DNA of 64,000 bases from PKWO01 sp036384915 (GCA_036384915.1 DASVLJ010000078.1:248001-312000), one strand, 5' to 3'. Counted from the first letter of the stretch, positions 11,666 to 20,178 are shown. The notes: generated by a model not told the origin, from the letters alone. Numbers and translations: made by a program.

Positions 11666-11697
11666 AAGCCGCCGGGATGTTCTCCGGCGGTTTTTTA
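11666..11697 (+). terminator. Rho-independent terminator of receptor 2
   Basis: 7-bp stem CCGCCGG (11669-11675) with CCGGCGG (11684-11690), followed by TTTTTT. Confidence 0.85.
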
Positions 11698-11729
11698 ACA
11701 TCTATGTATTTTCTATCCAGAAAGTATGC

Positions 11730-12056
11730 ATGAAACCACCGATTTCAGCCTTGCTGGCCTGCGTTATCGGCACGTTGTCGGTCTGCGTATTGGCCGACGA
11801 GGTCAAGAACACTTGCGAGAAGCCTGTTCCGCCCAATATCCAGTCTTCAGACCACGTCATCAAGTATTTCAATCGCCGCATGGCTGCCTACAAGACCTGC
11901 ACCGACGCCTATGCCGAAGAGCGCCGCACCTTTGCGAAGCTGAGCAAGGACCCTGAGCAGGCCCAGAAGGCTAACAATGACGCGGAAGCGGCGATCAAGG
12001 AATTCAACGAACTGGTCGAGGAAGTCAATCAGCGCCAGGCCAGCAAGGACGAATAA
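11730..12056 (+). CDS. Small secreted two-cysteine protein A
   Basis: A 108-aa protein with a signal peptide (about residues 1-22, ending SVCVLA) and a mature, mostly helical, highly charged domain with two conserved cysteines. Its pattern C-KPV-PN-Q-SD-VIK-FN-R--AYK-C is matched by the protein at 15690-16019, as is the later DPE-A---ND---A-IKE-N. It lies 115 nt after receptor 2, just past that gene's terminator. I do not recognise the family. Position and duplication suggest a periplasmic partner of the receptors, which is inference only. The start has only a weak Shine-Dalgarno sequence. Confidence 0.75.
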   Translation: MKPPISALLACVIGTLSVCVLADEVKNTCEKPVPPNIQSSDHVIKYFNRRMAAYKTCTDAYAEERRTFAKLSKDPEQAQKANNDAEAAIKEFNELVEEVNQRQASKDE

Positions 12057-12305
12057 GTTTTACCGGTAATGTTCTTTTGGCAGCGTGAAGGCTGGAAGCT
12101 TTCGCGCTGTTTTCGTATGGGCGCACCGAACGGAAACATTTTGACGGGAGGAGGGCGAATTTTCGGAGCCCGCCGAAGTATTTCTGTACGCTTATAAGAT
12201 AGGAAAATCTACTACTCGGGTCTCCTCATTTTGAGCTTTTTTGCAGCGGCTTTCTGCAAATGCAACGCAATGTTACAAATATTTCAGAAGCGTTAAAGAA
12301 ACTCC

Positions 12306-12385
12306 GTTGTTTTTTTGCACGGCTTAACAGCCAAATTGACATTCCATCAGCGGGATGTTTCCATTCCAGTTCCAAAATATTTTGT
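12306..12385 (+). promoter_or_regulatory. Conserved receptor promoter block, copy 3
   Basis: TTGACA at 12336-12341 with TTCCATTC at 12359-12366 (17-nt spacing), inside GGGATGTTTCCATTCC, followed by AGTTCCAAAATATTTTGTG. GTTGTTTTTTT lies 30 nt upstream. The preceding part of the 465-nt gap (12057-12305) holds a weak hairpin with AGCG/CGCT arms near 12080-12110 and AT-rich sequence. I see no gene in it. Confidence 0.55.
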
Positions 12386-12469
12386 GTACTAAATATTTAC
12401 GTCAGAAGTATCCAGCCGGATGCCAAGAAGAATAGGTTAAGACCAATTCATTTTGGATGCGTAGGAAAT

Positions 12470-12486
12470 GCCGCCCAAAAGGCGGC
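12470..12486 (+). other. Conserved leader hairpin, copy 3
   Basis: Stem GCCGC/GCGGC with 7-nt loop CCAAAAG, ending 35 nt before the ATG of receptor 3; CACCCAAAGGAGTGTTG precedes the start. Confidence 0.5.
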
Positions 12487-12521
12487 TCAAAAAGCAAAAA
12501 TTTCACCCAAAGGAGTGTTGC

Positions 12522-15425
12522 ATGTCTTTTAAACTTAAAGCCCTGCCCCTGGCATTGGCCCAAGTGATCGCTGGCGGCGCCTTGACGATGGCGATCGCCC
12601 CCGTCTTCGCGCAATCGACCGACACCTCGCAGCCCGCTGTGCAACGCGTTGAAGTGACCGGTTCGAGTATTCGCCGCGCCGACGCTGAAACGCCGAGCCC
12701 CGTGCAAGTCATTACCTCGGAAGAACTGAAGCAGTCTGGCTATACCACTATCGCCCAAGTCTTGAACAACATCACCGCCAATGGCCAAGGTACCTTAAGC
12801 CAGGGTTTCACCGGCGCCTTCGCGGCTGGCGGACAGGCAATTTCGCTGCGCGGCCTGAATTCTTCCGCAACCCTTGTGTTGATCGACGGCCATCGCGTCG
12901 CCCCGAATGCGATGTTTGACGACGGCCAGCGTTCTTTCGTCGATATCGGTGCGATTCCCTTCGACGCTATCGAACGCGTTGAAGTCCTGAAGGACGGCGC
13001 ATCGGCGCAATACGGTTCGGACGCGATGGCCGGTGTCGTGAACGTGATCCTGAAGAAGAACTTCACGGGCACGACAGTCAATGTGGAAGGGGGCGGCGCC
13101 ACCGAAGGCGGCGACGCAACCAAGCACCTTTCGCTGACAACCGGTTTCGGCAACCTCGACAGCGACGGTTACAACTCATTTCTGAGTGTCGAATACCGTC
13201 ACACCAACCCGATCTCGCTGGCATCGCGTTACGGCGACGGTGCATGGACCAACTTGAACTTTACGGGCGTAGGCGGCCAAAGCTTCGTGCCAGGCGTGGT
13301 CAATTCCAATAACCCCACTCCCAAGGTCCCCGGCAGCATTTACCTGTACAACCCCAATGGTTCGCCCACGGACCCTGCCAGCTATTCGTTCGTTTCCGGA
13401 CCGTGCAACAGTTATGCCATGCTTAGCTCGGGTGGATGCGCCTACAAGCCGATCGGCGACCTCGTCGGCGAAACCTCGAATTTCAACATCATGGGCAGCT
13501 TCACCAAGAAGCTTTCCGGCGATTGGCTGCTGGACGTGAAGGCGTCCATGTTCGAAAGCAACGTGGCAGTGGTTGCCGGCGGTTTCGGCCAGGGCGCCCA
13601 GGTTGCTTATCCTGGATTCATCCAGCCCTCCGTTGGCGTGAACCCCGCGGTAGGTCCGTTCGTGGTCGGTTATCCGCAAAACTATAGCTCGGGCACGATC
13701 ACCGTTCCGGCCAACTATCCTGGCAATACGCTGGGCGTACCGGCCCAGGTTATCGGCTACGATCCGAGCAGCCCGTATCCTCAGACCGACGTCAATTCGA
13801 AGAACTACCGCCTTGCCTTCGATTTGACCGGCTCGATCGGCGACTGGGATACCTCGACCTCGGTCAACTTTACGCGCAACACGCTGTTCGAGAATTCCAT
13901 TGGCGGCGTACAGTCCGAGACGCTGGCCTTGGCCTTGAATCGTGCATCCAATCCGTACAACATCCTGGGCGGCAACACGCCGACGGATATCAATGCGATC
14001 TATCCGGCCAATTCCGTGACGATGCATTCGGATCTCGATACGATCGAGTTCCACGCGACGCGCTCGCTGATGCAATTGGCGGGTGGCGATCTGGGCTTTA
14101 GCGCCGGCGCATCTTACACGTATATGAAGATCGATTCGCCGCCGTTGCCGCTGAATGCCGCTGCCGCGCTGCCTTCCTCCTCGAACATGCAGTTCGTCGA
14201 GGGTTCGCAGTCCGACACCGCGGTTTACGCTGAAATTGCCGCACCGGTTACCAAGGCCCTGGAATTGGATGCTCACGCCCGTTATGACCGCTTTGGTTTG
14301 AGCGGCCAGAACAATTCGTTCACGCCATCCGTCGGCTTCAAGTGGACCCCGACCGACGTCTTCGCGATGCGCGGCACCTTGGCAACCGGCTTCCGTGCCC
14401 CGAACGTCGCTGAAACCGGCCATTCCGGACTGACCTTTGCCGGCGGCAATGACACGCAGCTGTGCCCGAACGGCCCGGCCAACGGCGTCCCGGTTCCGTC
14501 GTGCTTGCCCACTGCGATCTATGAAACGGGTGCGCAAAGCCATTTGAACCCCGAAAAGTCGACTTCGGCGACGCTGGGCATGATCCTGGAGCCGGTCAAG
14601 GGTTGGAGCACGACCTTTGACATGTACGACATCAAGATCAAGGACCAGATCTATACCCCGCCGCCTTCGGTTTCTTTAACCGACGTACGCAGCCAGACTC
14701 CGGTTTCCACTACCTGCTATACCAACGGCGGCGCGAGTTCGGCGCCTTGCACGGTACCTGGCGGTGCCAACGGCTTGCTGTTGTACATCGTCGACCCGTA
14801 TGAGAACACCAACTCTACCGAAGTGCGCGGCTGGGAGCTGGAAACGCACTACAAGTGGAAGATGGGCGAATGGGGCACGCTGTTTACCGGCCTGGATTGG
14901 ACTCACGAAATGAGCTATATCCTGAACGTTGGCGGCACGGCTTACCAGTTGGCCGGTACCCATGGTCCGGAACTGATCGGCGGCGACACGGCCAATCCCA
15001 AGGATCGCGTGCAGGCGACGATTACCTATGACAAGGGCCCGTGGGATATCACTGCGGTGGAAAACTATATCAGCAGCTATACCAACACCGACCCGTCCTA
15101 TGTCGGCGGCCTGGGCTTGGCTAACACTTGCGCAAACAACCTGTCGTCGTACTCAGGCTTCCAGTTCAGCGGTTACGCCGCGGGCATGTCGAGCTTCCCG
15201 TCAAGCTTCTGCAAAACGGACGCGTTCTACACGACTGACGTGACGGTGCGCTATAAGTACAACAAGCAATTGGTGATGCACTTCGCCGTCAACAACCTGT
15301 TCAACCGTCAACCTCCGTTTGACGCAGGTACCTACGGCGGTTCGCCCTACCAGTACAACCCCTCGATGCACATGGCGGGCGCGATTGGCCGCTTCATCCA
15401 GGGCGGTCTGACCTACAGCTTCTGA
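12522..15425 (+). CDS. TonB-dependent outer-membrane receptor 3
   Basis: 967-aa paralog. I chose the ATG at 12522 because it follows the shared AAAGGAGTGTTG ribosome binding site and gives the same N-terminus as the other two (MSFKLKALPLALAQ). The frame is open upstream but only through the leader hairpin. Signal peptide to about PVFAQS, VQRVEVTGSSIRRADAETPS segment, plug with ISLRGLNSSATLVLIDGHRV and VEVLKDGASAQYGSDAMAGV, barrel ending TYSF. It is the most divergent of the three: its extracellular regions differ in length and composition, which suggests a different ligand. A small secreted protein gene follows. Confidence 0.93.
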   Translation: MSFKLKALPLALAQVIAGGALTMAIAPVFAQSTDTSQPAVQRVEVTGSSIRRADAETPSPVQVITSEELKQSGYTTIAQVLNNITANGQGTLSQGFTGAFAAGGQAISLRGLNSSATLVLIDGHRVAPNAMFDDGQRSFVDIGAIPFDAIERVEVLKDGASAQYGSDAMAGVVNVILKKNFTGTTVNVEGGGATEGGDATKHLSLTTGFGNLDSDGYNSFLSVEYRHTNPISLASRYGDGAWTNLNFTGVGGQSFVPGVVNSNNPTPKVPGSIYLYNPNGSPTDPASYSFVSGPCNSYAMLSSGGCAYKPIGDLVGETSNFNIMGSFTKKLSGDWLLDVKASMFESNVAVVAGGFGQGAQVAYPGFIQPSVGVNPAVGPFVVGYPQNYSSGTITVPANYPGNTLGVPAQVIGYDPSSPYPQTDVNSKNYRLAFDLTGSIGDWDTSTSVNFTRNTLFENSIGGVQSETLALALNRASNPYNILGGNTPTDINAIYPANSVTMHSDLDTIEFHATRSLMQLAGGDLGFSAGASYTYMKIDSPPLPLNAAAALPSSSNMQFVEGSQSDTAVYAEIAAPVTKALELDAHARYDRFGLSGQNNSFTPSVGFKWTPTDVFAMRGTLATGFRAPNVAETGHSGLTFAGGNDTQLCPNGPANGVPVPSCLPTAIYETGAQSHLNPEKSTSATLGMILEPVKGWSTTFDMYDIKIKDQIYTPPPSVSLTDVRSQTPVSTTCYTNGGASSAPCTVPGGANGLLLYIVDPYENTNSTEVRGWELETHYKWKMGEWGTLFTGLDWTHEMSYILNVGGTAYQLAGTHGPELIGGDTANPKDRVQATITYDKGPWDITAVENYISSYTNTDPSYVGGLGLANTCANNLSSYSGFQFSGYAAGMSSFPSSFCKTDAFYTTDVTVRYKYNKQLVMHFAVNNLFNRQPPFDAGTYGGSPYQYNPSMHMAGAIGRFIQGGLTYSF

Positions 15426-15460
15426 TAGCTGGTAACAAAAATAGCAGTACAGGCAATACT

Positions 15461-15495
15461 TGCTGGGCACTCTTCGGGGTGCCCAGTTTTGTTTT
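15461..15495 (+). terminator. Rho-independent terminator of receptor 3
   Basis: 8-bp stem CTGGGCAC (15463-15470) with GTGCCCAG (15479-15486), then TTTTGTTTT. Confidence 0.88.
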
Positions 15496-15689
15496 CGATG
15501 TTGTCAACGCCTTTTGCCGCAAGACCATTTTATTGGCGGGCAGTTCGCGTGACACTGTTCGTCCGGCATGGCGGTGTATCATGCCAACAGTTCGCGGTTA
15601 TCGACCGCGGCAATAATGGCATTCATGTTCCAGAGACAAATATTCGCTGAGCCGCTGAATGCGTATTTCACTCGTAGAAGGAGACCCTA

Positions 15690-16019
15690 ATGAAATTTCT
15701 GCTGTCCGCGCTCGCATTGAGCGTACTGGCCGCGTCCGCGCACGCCGACGACGCCCCTTGCAAGCAGCCCGTGATCCCGAACCGTCAGGCTTCCGATCAG
15801 GTGATCAAGTTGTTCAACAAGCGCTTCGACGCCTACAAGGTGTGCGTGAAGAAATATGTCGATGGACAGCGCTCCTTGGTCGACAGCGAGAAAGACAAAG
15901 ACCCCGAGAAAGCCCGGCGCGACAACGATGCGGCGGAAGCGGTGATCAAGGAATACAACGCCTTCAATGAGGAAGCGATGAAGGCTTTCCCGCCGCCGGA
16001 AGACGACGACAAGAAGTAA
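15690..16019 (+). CDS. Small secreted two-cysteine protein B
   Basis: A 109-aa paralog of the protein at 11730-12056. It has a good Shine-Dalgarno sequence (AAGGAGACCCTAATG) and a clear signal peptide (LSALALSVLAASAHA, cleaved before DDAPC). The mature part carries the two conserved cysteines, the SDQVIKLFNKRFDAYKVC segment, DPEKARRDNDAAEAVIKEYN and an acidic/lysine C-terminus (PPPEDDDKK). It again sits just after a TonB-dependent receptor. Probably periplasmic, function unknown. Confidence 0.8.
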   Translation: MKFLLSALALSVLAASAHADDAPCKQPVIPNRQASDQVIKLFNKRFDAYKVCVKKYVDGQRSLVDSEKDKDPEKARRDNDAAEAVIKEYNAFNEEAMKAFPPPEDDDKK

Positions 16020-16035
16020 GCTTGCAACCGGGCAG

Positions 16036-16080
16036 GCAAAAAATGCCCGGCCGCCTATCCTGCGGCCGGGCATTTTTTGC
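16036..16080. terminator. Bidirectional terminator between convergent genes
   Basis: A perfect 19-bp inverted repeat, 16036-16054 with 16062-16080, has a GC-rich core (GCCCGGCCGC) flanked by six A and six T. It can therefore terminate from both sides: the small protein gene on plus and the thioesterase on minus. Confidence 0.93.
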
Positions 16081-16098
16081 GCCCGCGGATTTCGTCTG

Positions 16099-16638
16099 CT
16101 AAAGCAGCGGAAAGATCAGGCAGGTGGTGCTCGCATGAGCATAGAGCTTGCCCTCCGCGTCGAAGATCCGCCCTTCGGCGGTGCCGACACGGTTCCCCAC
16201 CTGAATTACCTTGCCCTCGGCTCGCACCGGGCCGATTTTGTCGTTCAGGGCGCGGATCAGGTTGACCTTGATTTCCAGCGTGGTGTAACCCGTCCCCTTG
16301 GGCAGCATGGTCTGGATTGCGCAACCGACGGCCGAATCGAGTAGGGTGCAGAAATAGCCCCCGTGCACACTGCCAAGTGGATTGTAATGCTGCGGCCCTG
16401 GTGTGCCTTGGAACACCATGCGGCCGGCTTCCGCTTCAATCGGCACGAAGTCCATCGTGTGGCCGATGGGGGCGGAAGGGAGTTCTCCATCATGGATGCG
16501 CTGCAGGAATTCCAACCCACTGGAGTGCTTCAATTGTTCCAATGTCGCGACGCCTGCCGGCGCCAGTCGCGCGCGCACCGCTCTCTCCTGGGCGATCCAC
16601 TGCGCCAGTATGGCCTCCTTTGTTACTTGATCTGCCAT
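16099..16638 (-). CDS. PaaI-family hotdog thioesterase
   Basis: A 179-aa cytoplasmic acyl-CoA thioesterase-like protein of the hotdog fold. The C-terminal domain has the family signature NPLGSVHGGYFCTLLDSAVGCA, in which the HGG loop and the following aspartate form the active site, then TLEIKVNLIRAL and EGKVIQVGNRVGTAEGRI strands. The N-terminal 50 residues are an extension common in this subfamily. I start at 16638 because GGAG sits 7 nt upstream; an ATG 12 nt further up lacks this. The acyl substrate is not predictable. Two ATCGTG-type inverted repeats lie just upstream. Confidence 0.85.
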   Translation of the reverse strand: MADQVTKEAILAQWIAQERAVRARLAPAGVATLEQLKHSSGLEFLQRIHDGELPSAPIGHTMDFVPIEAEAGRMVFQGTPGPQHYNPLGSVHGGYFCTLLDSAVGCAIQTMLPKGTGYTTLEIKVNLIRALNDKIGPVRAEGKVIQVGNRVGTAEGRIFDAEGKLYAHASTTCLIFPLL

Positions 16639-16657
16639 CCTTATCTCCATTAAGTTG

Positions 16658-16707
16658 CATCGTGCAATTCACGATGGTGCATTATAGGCATAAAAGTACG
16701 ATCGTGC
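16658..16707. promoter_or_regulatory. Candidate paired operator upstream of the thioesterase
   Basis: CATCGTG-caatt-CACGATG (16658-16676) is a perfect 7-bp inverted repeat. GTACGATCGTGC (16696-16707) contains a second palindromic ATCGTG copy about 35 bp away. The spacing and position in a divergent intergenic region suggest a TetR- or MarR-like operator; the regulator is not in the window. Confidence 0.4.
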
Positions 16708-16813
16708 TAAATGTGAAAAATGTCGCGACAATATGGCAATTTTGTCATTAACTCGTCACGAAATTCCTCTACGCTTCTTCGCTGTGATACTGGGTGTTGA
16801 ATCGGGAGGCGCC

Positions 16814-17107
16814 ATGTCTGGATTATCGAGTAACAAGGGAGTATGCCTTGGCCTGATATTGGCGGGCGTGGGCTTGAGCAGCGTGGCCATGTTTCTGCAT
16901 CCGATGAGTCCAGAGGACTTCCTCAGTCTCTCGCTTTCCGATCCGCTACAAACTGTGGCCGGCCTCTATGGCCGCGTTCCCGCGTCGCTATTCTGGAGCG
17001 GCGTCCTGGTCGGCATGAGCGGCCTGCCAGGGTTTGCCGTGCGCTTTGCCGTCGCCTTACGCCGTAGCCTCCATCTCGATTCCCGGCATCGTTTGCCGGC
17101 GCATTGA
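16814..17107 (+). CDS. Small hypothetical membrane protein
   Basis: A 97-aa open frame with a Shine-Dalgarno-like GGGAGGCGCC before the ATG. It has a hydrophobic segment near the N-terminus (GVCLGLILAGVGLSSVAMFL) and a second in the middle (SLFWSGVLVGMSGLPGFAV), then a short basic tail. I do not recognise it. It could be a small inner-membrane protein; the frame also extends upstream to 16733, but without a ribosome binding site. Existence is only moderately supported. Confidence 0.45.
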   Translation: MSGLSSNKGVCLGLILAGVGLSSVAMFLHPMSPEDFLSLSLSDPLQTVAGLYGRVPASLFWSGVLVGMSGLPGFAVRFAVALRRSLHLDSRHRLPAH

Positions 17108-17192
17108 TTACTCCTCGAGCGCATGAGTTCTTGTGCGCGTCAACCACCTCTGCAAGCCCAAGATGTGATATTTGTAAAATATCCAAAACGCA

Positions 17193-17220
17193 TTGTTAAT
17201 TTTTTTAAAGTTGGTATAAT
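17193..17220 (+). promoter_or_regulatory. Sigma-70-like promoter in the AT-rich region before epsL
   Basis: TTGTTA (17193-17198), 16-nt spacer, TATAAT (17215-17220). It lies in the strikingly AT-rich part (about 17160-17430) of the 453-nt gap before epsL. That stretch has no supportable gene; a short open frame at 17240-17512 lacks a ribosome binding site. Confidence 0.5.
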
Positions 17221-17342
17221 TTTAACTTAAATTAATTTAATGGCAACAATCAAAAAGCATGTAACTTTTTTGCTTTTGCCCTGCCTAATTCGCAATTCGT
17301 TCGCCTCACTTTTCCAGTTTCTTATGTGCAAGCCTTTGTGGT

Positions 17343-17359
17343 CTGGCTCAGAAATTGCT
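17343..17359 (+). promoter_or_regulatory. Sigma-54 promoter upstream of epsL
   Basis: CTGGCTCAGAAATTGCT has GG and GC separated by exactly 10 nt and matches TGGC-N7-TTGCT. It is about 190 nt upstream of the epsL start. Two more sites of the same architecture lie at 20397 and 44066. Confidence 0.65.
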
Positions 17360-17560
17360 AAATACGAAGTAAAAAGTAATAAATTGTCTATTTTTGTGCA
17401 AAATGTTATCAAAAAGTTAATAAAATGCAAGGTGGCTTGCTTTGCCCCAAGGAGAGGTAGTTGTCGCCGGGGAGGTATGCCGGCATTGCCATTGGCGCAT
17501 TTCGGCGCGTAATGACAGTTGCTTTTATGACCTGCTCTTTTTTCAAACAGGTGCAAAACA

Positions 17561-18790
17561 GTGAAAGTTTCTTACAATCGCATTCGTCGCACCCTCATGG
17601 GACAAGCCTTACTCGCGGCAAGTTTGTGCGCGTCGATGGCGGCGCATGCCGACCCGTTCGGATCGTTCCATCCTTATCTGGGGGCAGGCATTTCCTACGA
17701 TGCCAACCTGCTGGGCTTTTCCAACGACGCCCAGGCACAACAAGTTCTCGGCAATACCAACAAGGGCGATTGGTCGCACTTTGAGCAGGTCGGGCTCGGC
17801 TTCGACGACCAGATCGGCTTGCAGCATTTGGTTGGCGACATTAATGAGATCAAGGATCAGTACGATCGCTTCACGGGGCTCGACTATCACGCCTTGACCG
17901 CGAGCGGCACCTGGAACTGGGCGCTCGGCACGCACGTAGGCGGCATTCTCTCGGCCGGCTATTCGCAAAGCCTTGCCCCATATACCTTCCTGCACGTGCC
18001 GGACCTGAACCTGCGCACGCAAAAGCAGGGCCAGGCAAGCGTGTTCTGGCTGTTCCATCCGAGCTGGCGTATCGACGCCGGCGTGACCGCAGTGCAGACC
18101 AATTACAACCTGGCGATCGAAAATCCGAACGACCGCAACGAATACCGCGCCAACGTCGGGCTGGATTACCTTGCGGCGGACGGCAATACGACCGGCGTGC
18201 AATTTGTGGAGACGCGCGGCTATTTCCAGTACCCGCAGACTTATGGCCTGATCGGCATCGTCAACAATTATTCGCAGGACGAGGTCGATGCCAAACTGGA
18301 TTGGCATTTGACGGGAAAGACGCGGCTGCAATTTGTCGGCGGCTACGTCAAACGCAAATACGACATTCTGACCGACCAGAATTACAAGGGCATCAACGGC
18401 CGCGCCATTGTCGACTGGAGCATCACGGGCAAGACCTCGCTCAATGTGCAGGTGTGGCACGAGATCGGCGCGATCGACAACTTGACCGTGGTGTATTCGA
18501 TCAACCGCGGCGTGAGCGTGGGGCCGAGCTGGAGCATCTCGGACAAATTGCGCTGGGATTGGTCGCTCCAGAGCCAGCAATTGCAGTTCGCCCAGACGGA
18601 CTCGCTGTTCGGTTCTCCGACAGACGGTGTGACCTACCACCAGCGCAACCTGCGCACCACCTTGACCTATATGGCGACGCCGAAATGGCAATTCCAGACG
18701 ACGTTGTACGGGCTGTGGCAAACCACCAGCGATCATTCCAATGACTTCAACGGCAGCGGCTTCCAGCTCAGCACACGGTATCAATTCTGA
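17561..18790 (+). CDS. epsL: EPS outer-membrane beta-barrel protein EpsL
   Basis: A 409-aa protein starting with GTG, preceded by CAGGTG. The signal peptide has an arginine-rich n-region (NRIRR) and ends near SMAAHA. The mature part begins FHPYLGAGISYDANLLGF, typical of the XrtB-locus EpsL family, and consists of alternating hydrophobic/aromatic strands ending RYQF, so it is a predicted outer-membrane barrel. It probably forms or assists the outer-membrane path for the polysaccharide with EpsE. It is the first gene of the EPS locus, with sigma-70-like and sigma-54 sites upstream and epsB 8 nt downstream. Confidence 0.88.
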   Translation: MKVSYNRIRRTLMGQALLAASLCASMAAHADPFGSFHPYLGAGISYDANLLGFSNDAQAQQVLGNTNKGDWSHFEQVGLGFDDQIGLQHLVGDINEIKDQYDRFTGLDYHALTASGTWNWALGTHVGGILSAGYSQSLAPYTFLHVPDLNLRTQKQGQASVFWLFHPSWRIDAGVTAVQTNYNLAIENPNDRNEYRANVGLDYLAADGNTTGVQFVETRGYFQYPQTYGLIGIVNNYSQDEVDAKLDWHLTGKTRLQFVGGYVKRKYDILTDQNYKGINGRAIVDWSITGKTSLNVQVWHEIGAIDNLTVVYSINRGVSVGPSWSISDKLRWDWSLQSQQLQFAQTDSLFGSPTDGVTYHQRNLRTTLTYMATPKWQFQTTLYGLWQTTSDHSNDFNGSGFQLSTRYQF

Positions 18791-18798
18791 GGTGAATC

Positions 18799-20178
18799 AT
18801 GACCGATAACGATATTCCGCTCATGGCGTTTTTCAAGCGCATGGTCGACCCCATGATCATGCTCGGTTCGCTTTACATGATCCTGGTGGCGCAGCAGGAG
18901 CGGTTCAACGGGCATTACCTGTTGTTGATGATTATCGCGTTCTTTGTCGGTACCTATGTCTACGAGCAAATCGACACGCACCGCACGTTGCGTAGCGGCC
19001 GCATCTGGGCCTATACGCGGGACATTCTGCTGGGCTGGGGCGTGATCGTCGCGGTGTTGATGCTGATCGGCCATGCCACCGGGTTGTCGGACGAGTATTC
19101 GCGCCGTTCGCTCCTGATCTGGTTCGGCGTCGCGCCGGTGGCCCTGCTGTTTTCCCACCTGGCGGCGCATCGCTTGGCGGTCACGCGCAGCCATGCCGGG
19201 GAAGTGCGCAGCGCGCTGATCATCGGTGCCAACGAGCCGGCTGTGAGGGTGGCGCAGCGCATTCGCTCCAATCCTTACTTCTATATAGATCTGCGCGGCT
19301 ATTTCGACGACCGTGCAGAAGCCCGCCGCGCCCGGATGGGAGACTCCTACCTGGGACGGTTGGCCGACCTTGTGCCCTATGTGCGCCAGCACAATATCAA
19401 GCTGCTGTTCATCAGCATGCCGATCTCGGCCCAGCCGCGCATCCTCTCCCTGCTCGAGGAGCTGCAGGATACGACAGCCTCGATCTACTTCGTACCCGAT
19501 ATCTACACGTTTGAGTTGATGCAGGCGCGGCTCGACCATATCGGCGGTGTGCCCGTGGTCGGTATTTGTGAGACGCCGTTCACCGGCATCAATGGCGTGA
19601 TCAAGCGCGCCAGCGACATCGTGTTGTCCTTATGTATTCTTTTCATGCTGATCCCCGTGCTGGCGGTGGTGGCGATAGGGGTGAAGCTGTCTTCTCCCGG
19701 CCCGGTCATTTTCAAGCAACGCCGCTACGGCTTGAATGGCGAAGAGATCATCGTCTACAAATTCCGCTCCATGGCCGTGTGCGAGGATGGCGGCTCCATC
19801 AGGCAAGCCACGCGCGACGACAAGCGTGTGACCCCGTTTGGCGCCTTTCTGCGCAAGAGCTCGCTCGACGAGCTGCCGCAGTTCGTCAATGTGCTGCAGG
19901 GCCGCATGAGCATCGTGGGGCCGCGTCCGCATGCGGTGGCGCATAACGAGCTGTACCGCAAGCTGATCAAGGGCTACATGCTGCGCCACAAGGTCAAGCC
20001 GGGCATTACGGGTTGGGCGCAAGTCAACGGATTTCGTGGCGAAACCGACACACTGGAGAAGATGCAATCGCGCATCGAATACGACCTTGACTATCTCAGA
20101 AACTGGTCTCTCCCGCTTGATCTCTGGATTGTCGTGCGTACCGTTCGCGAAGTATTGCGCCGCAACAATGCTTACTGA
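18799..20178 (+). CDS. epsB: Undecaprenyl-phosphate glucose phosphotransferase (priming transferase)
   Basis: A 459-aa polyprenyl glycosylphosphotransferase that loads the first sugar-phosphate, probably glucose, onto undecaprenyl phosphate at the inner membrane. About four to five N-terminal membrane helices are followed by a Rossmann-like domain (SALIIGANEPAVRVAQRI). The C-terminal catalytic domain begins KRASDIVLSLCILFMLIPVL and continues with SPGPVIFKQRRYGLNGEEI, KFRSM, the conserved KSSLDELPQFVNVLQGRMS and VGPRPHAV, ending in YLRNWSLPLDLWIVVRT. It follows epsL by 8 nt, so the two are one operon. Confidence 0.93.
   Translation: MTDNDIPLMAFFKRMVDPMIMLGSLYMILVAQQERFNGHYLLLMIIAFFVGTYVYEQIDTHRTLRSGRIWAYTRDILLGWGVIVAVLMLIGHATGLSDEYSRRSLLIWFGVAPVALLFSHLAAHRLAVTRSHAGEVRSALIIGANEPAVRVAQRIRSNPYFYIDLRGYFDDRAEARRARMGDSYLGRLADLVPYVRQHNIKLLFISMPISAQPRILSLLEELQDTTASIYFVPDIYTFELMQARLDHIGGVPVVGICETPFTGINGVIKRASDIVLSLCILFMLIPVLAVVAIGVKLSSPGPVIFKQRRYGLNGEEIIVYKFRSMAVCEDGGSIRQATRDDKRVTPFGAFLRKSSLDELPQFVNVLQGRMSIVGPRPHAVAHNELYRKLIKGYMLRHKVKPGITGWAQVNGFRGETDTLEKMQSRIEYDLDYLRNWSLPLDLWIVVRTVREVLRRNNAY

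Noticed and set aside
12260..12521. Open reading in the leader of receptor 3, in part continuous with the receptor frame
   Set aside because: It crosses the conserved promoter and hairpin and lacks a ribosome binding site; the receptor start is fixed by the shared AAAGGAGTGTTG.
5397..15425. Tandem receptors as one polycistronic operon or a recent exact duplication
   Set aside because: Each receptor has its own promoter block and terminator and the sequences have diverged considerably, so they are separate, older paralogs.
17240..17512. Small open frame in the AT-rich region before epsL
   Set aside because: No Shine-Dalgarno sequence, no conserved pattern, and it overlaps the sigma-54 site; treated as non-coding control region.
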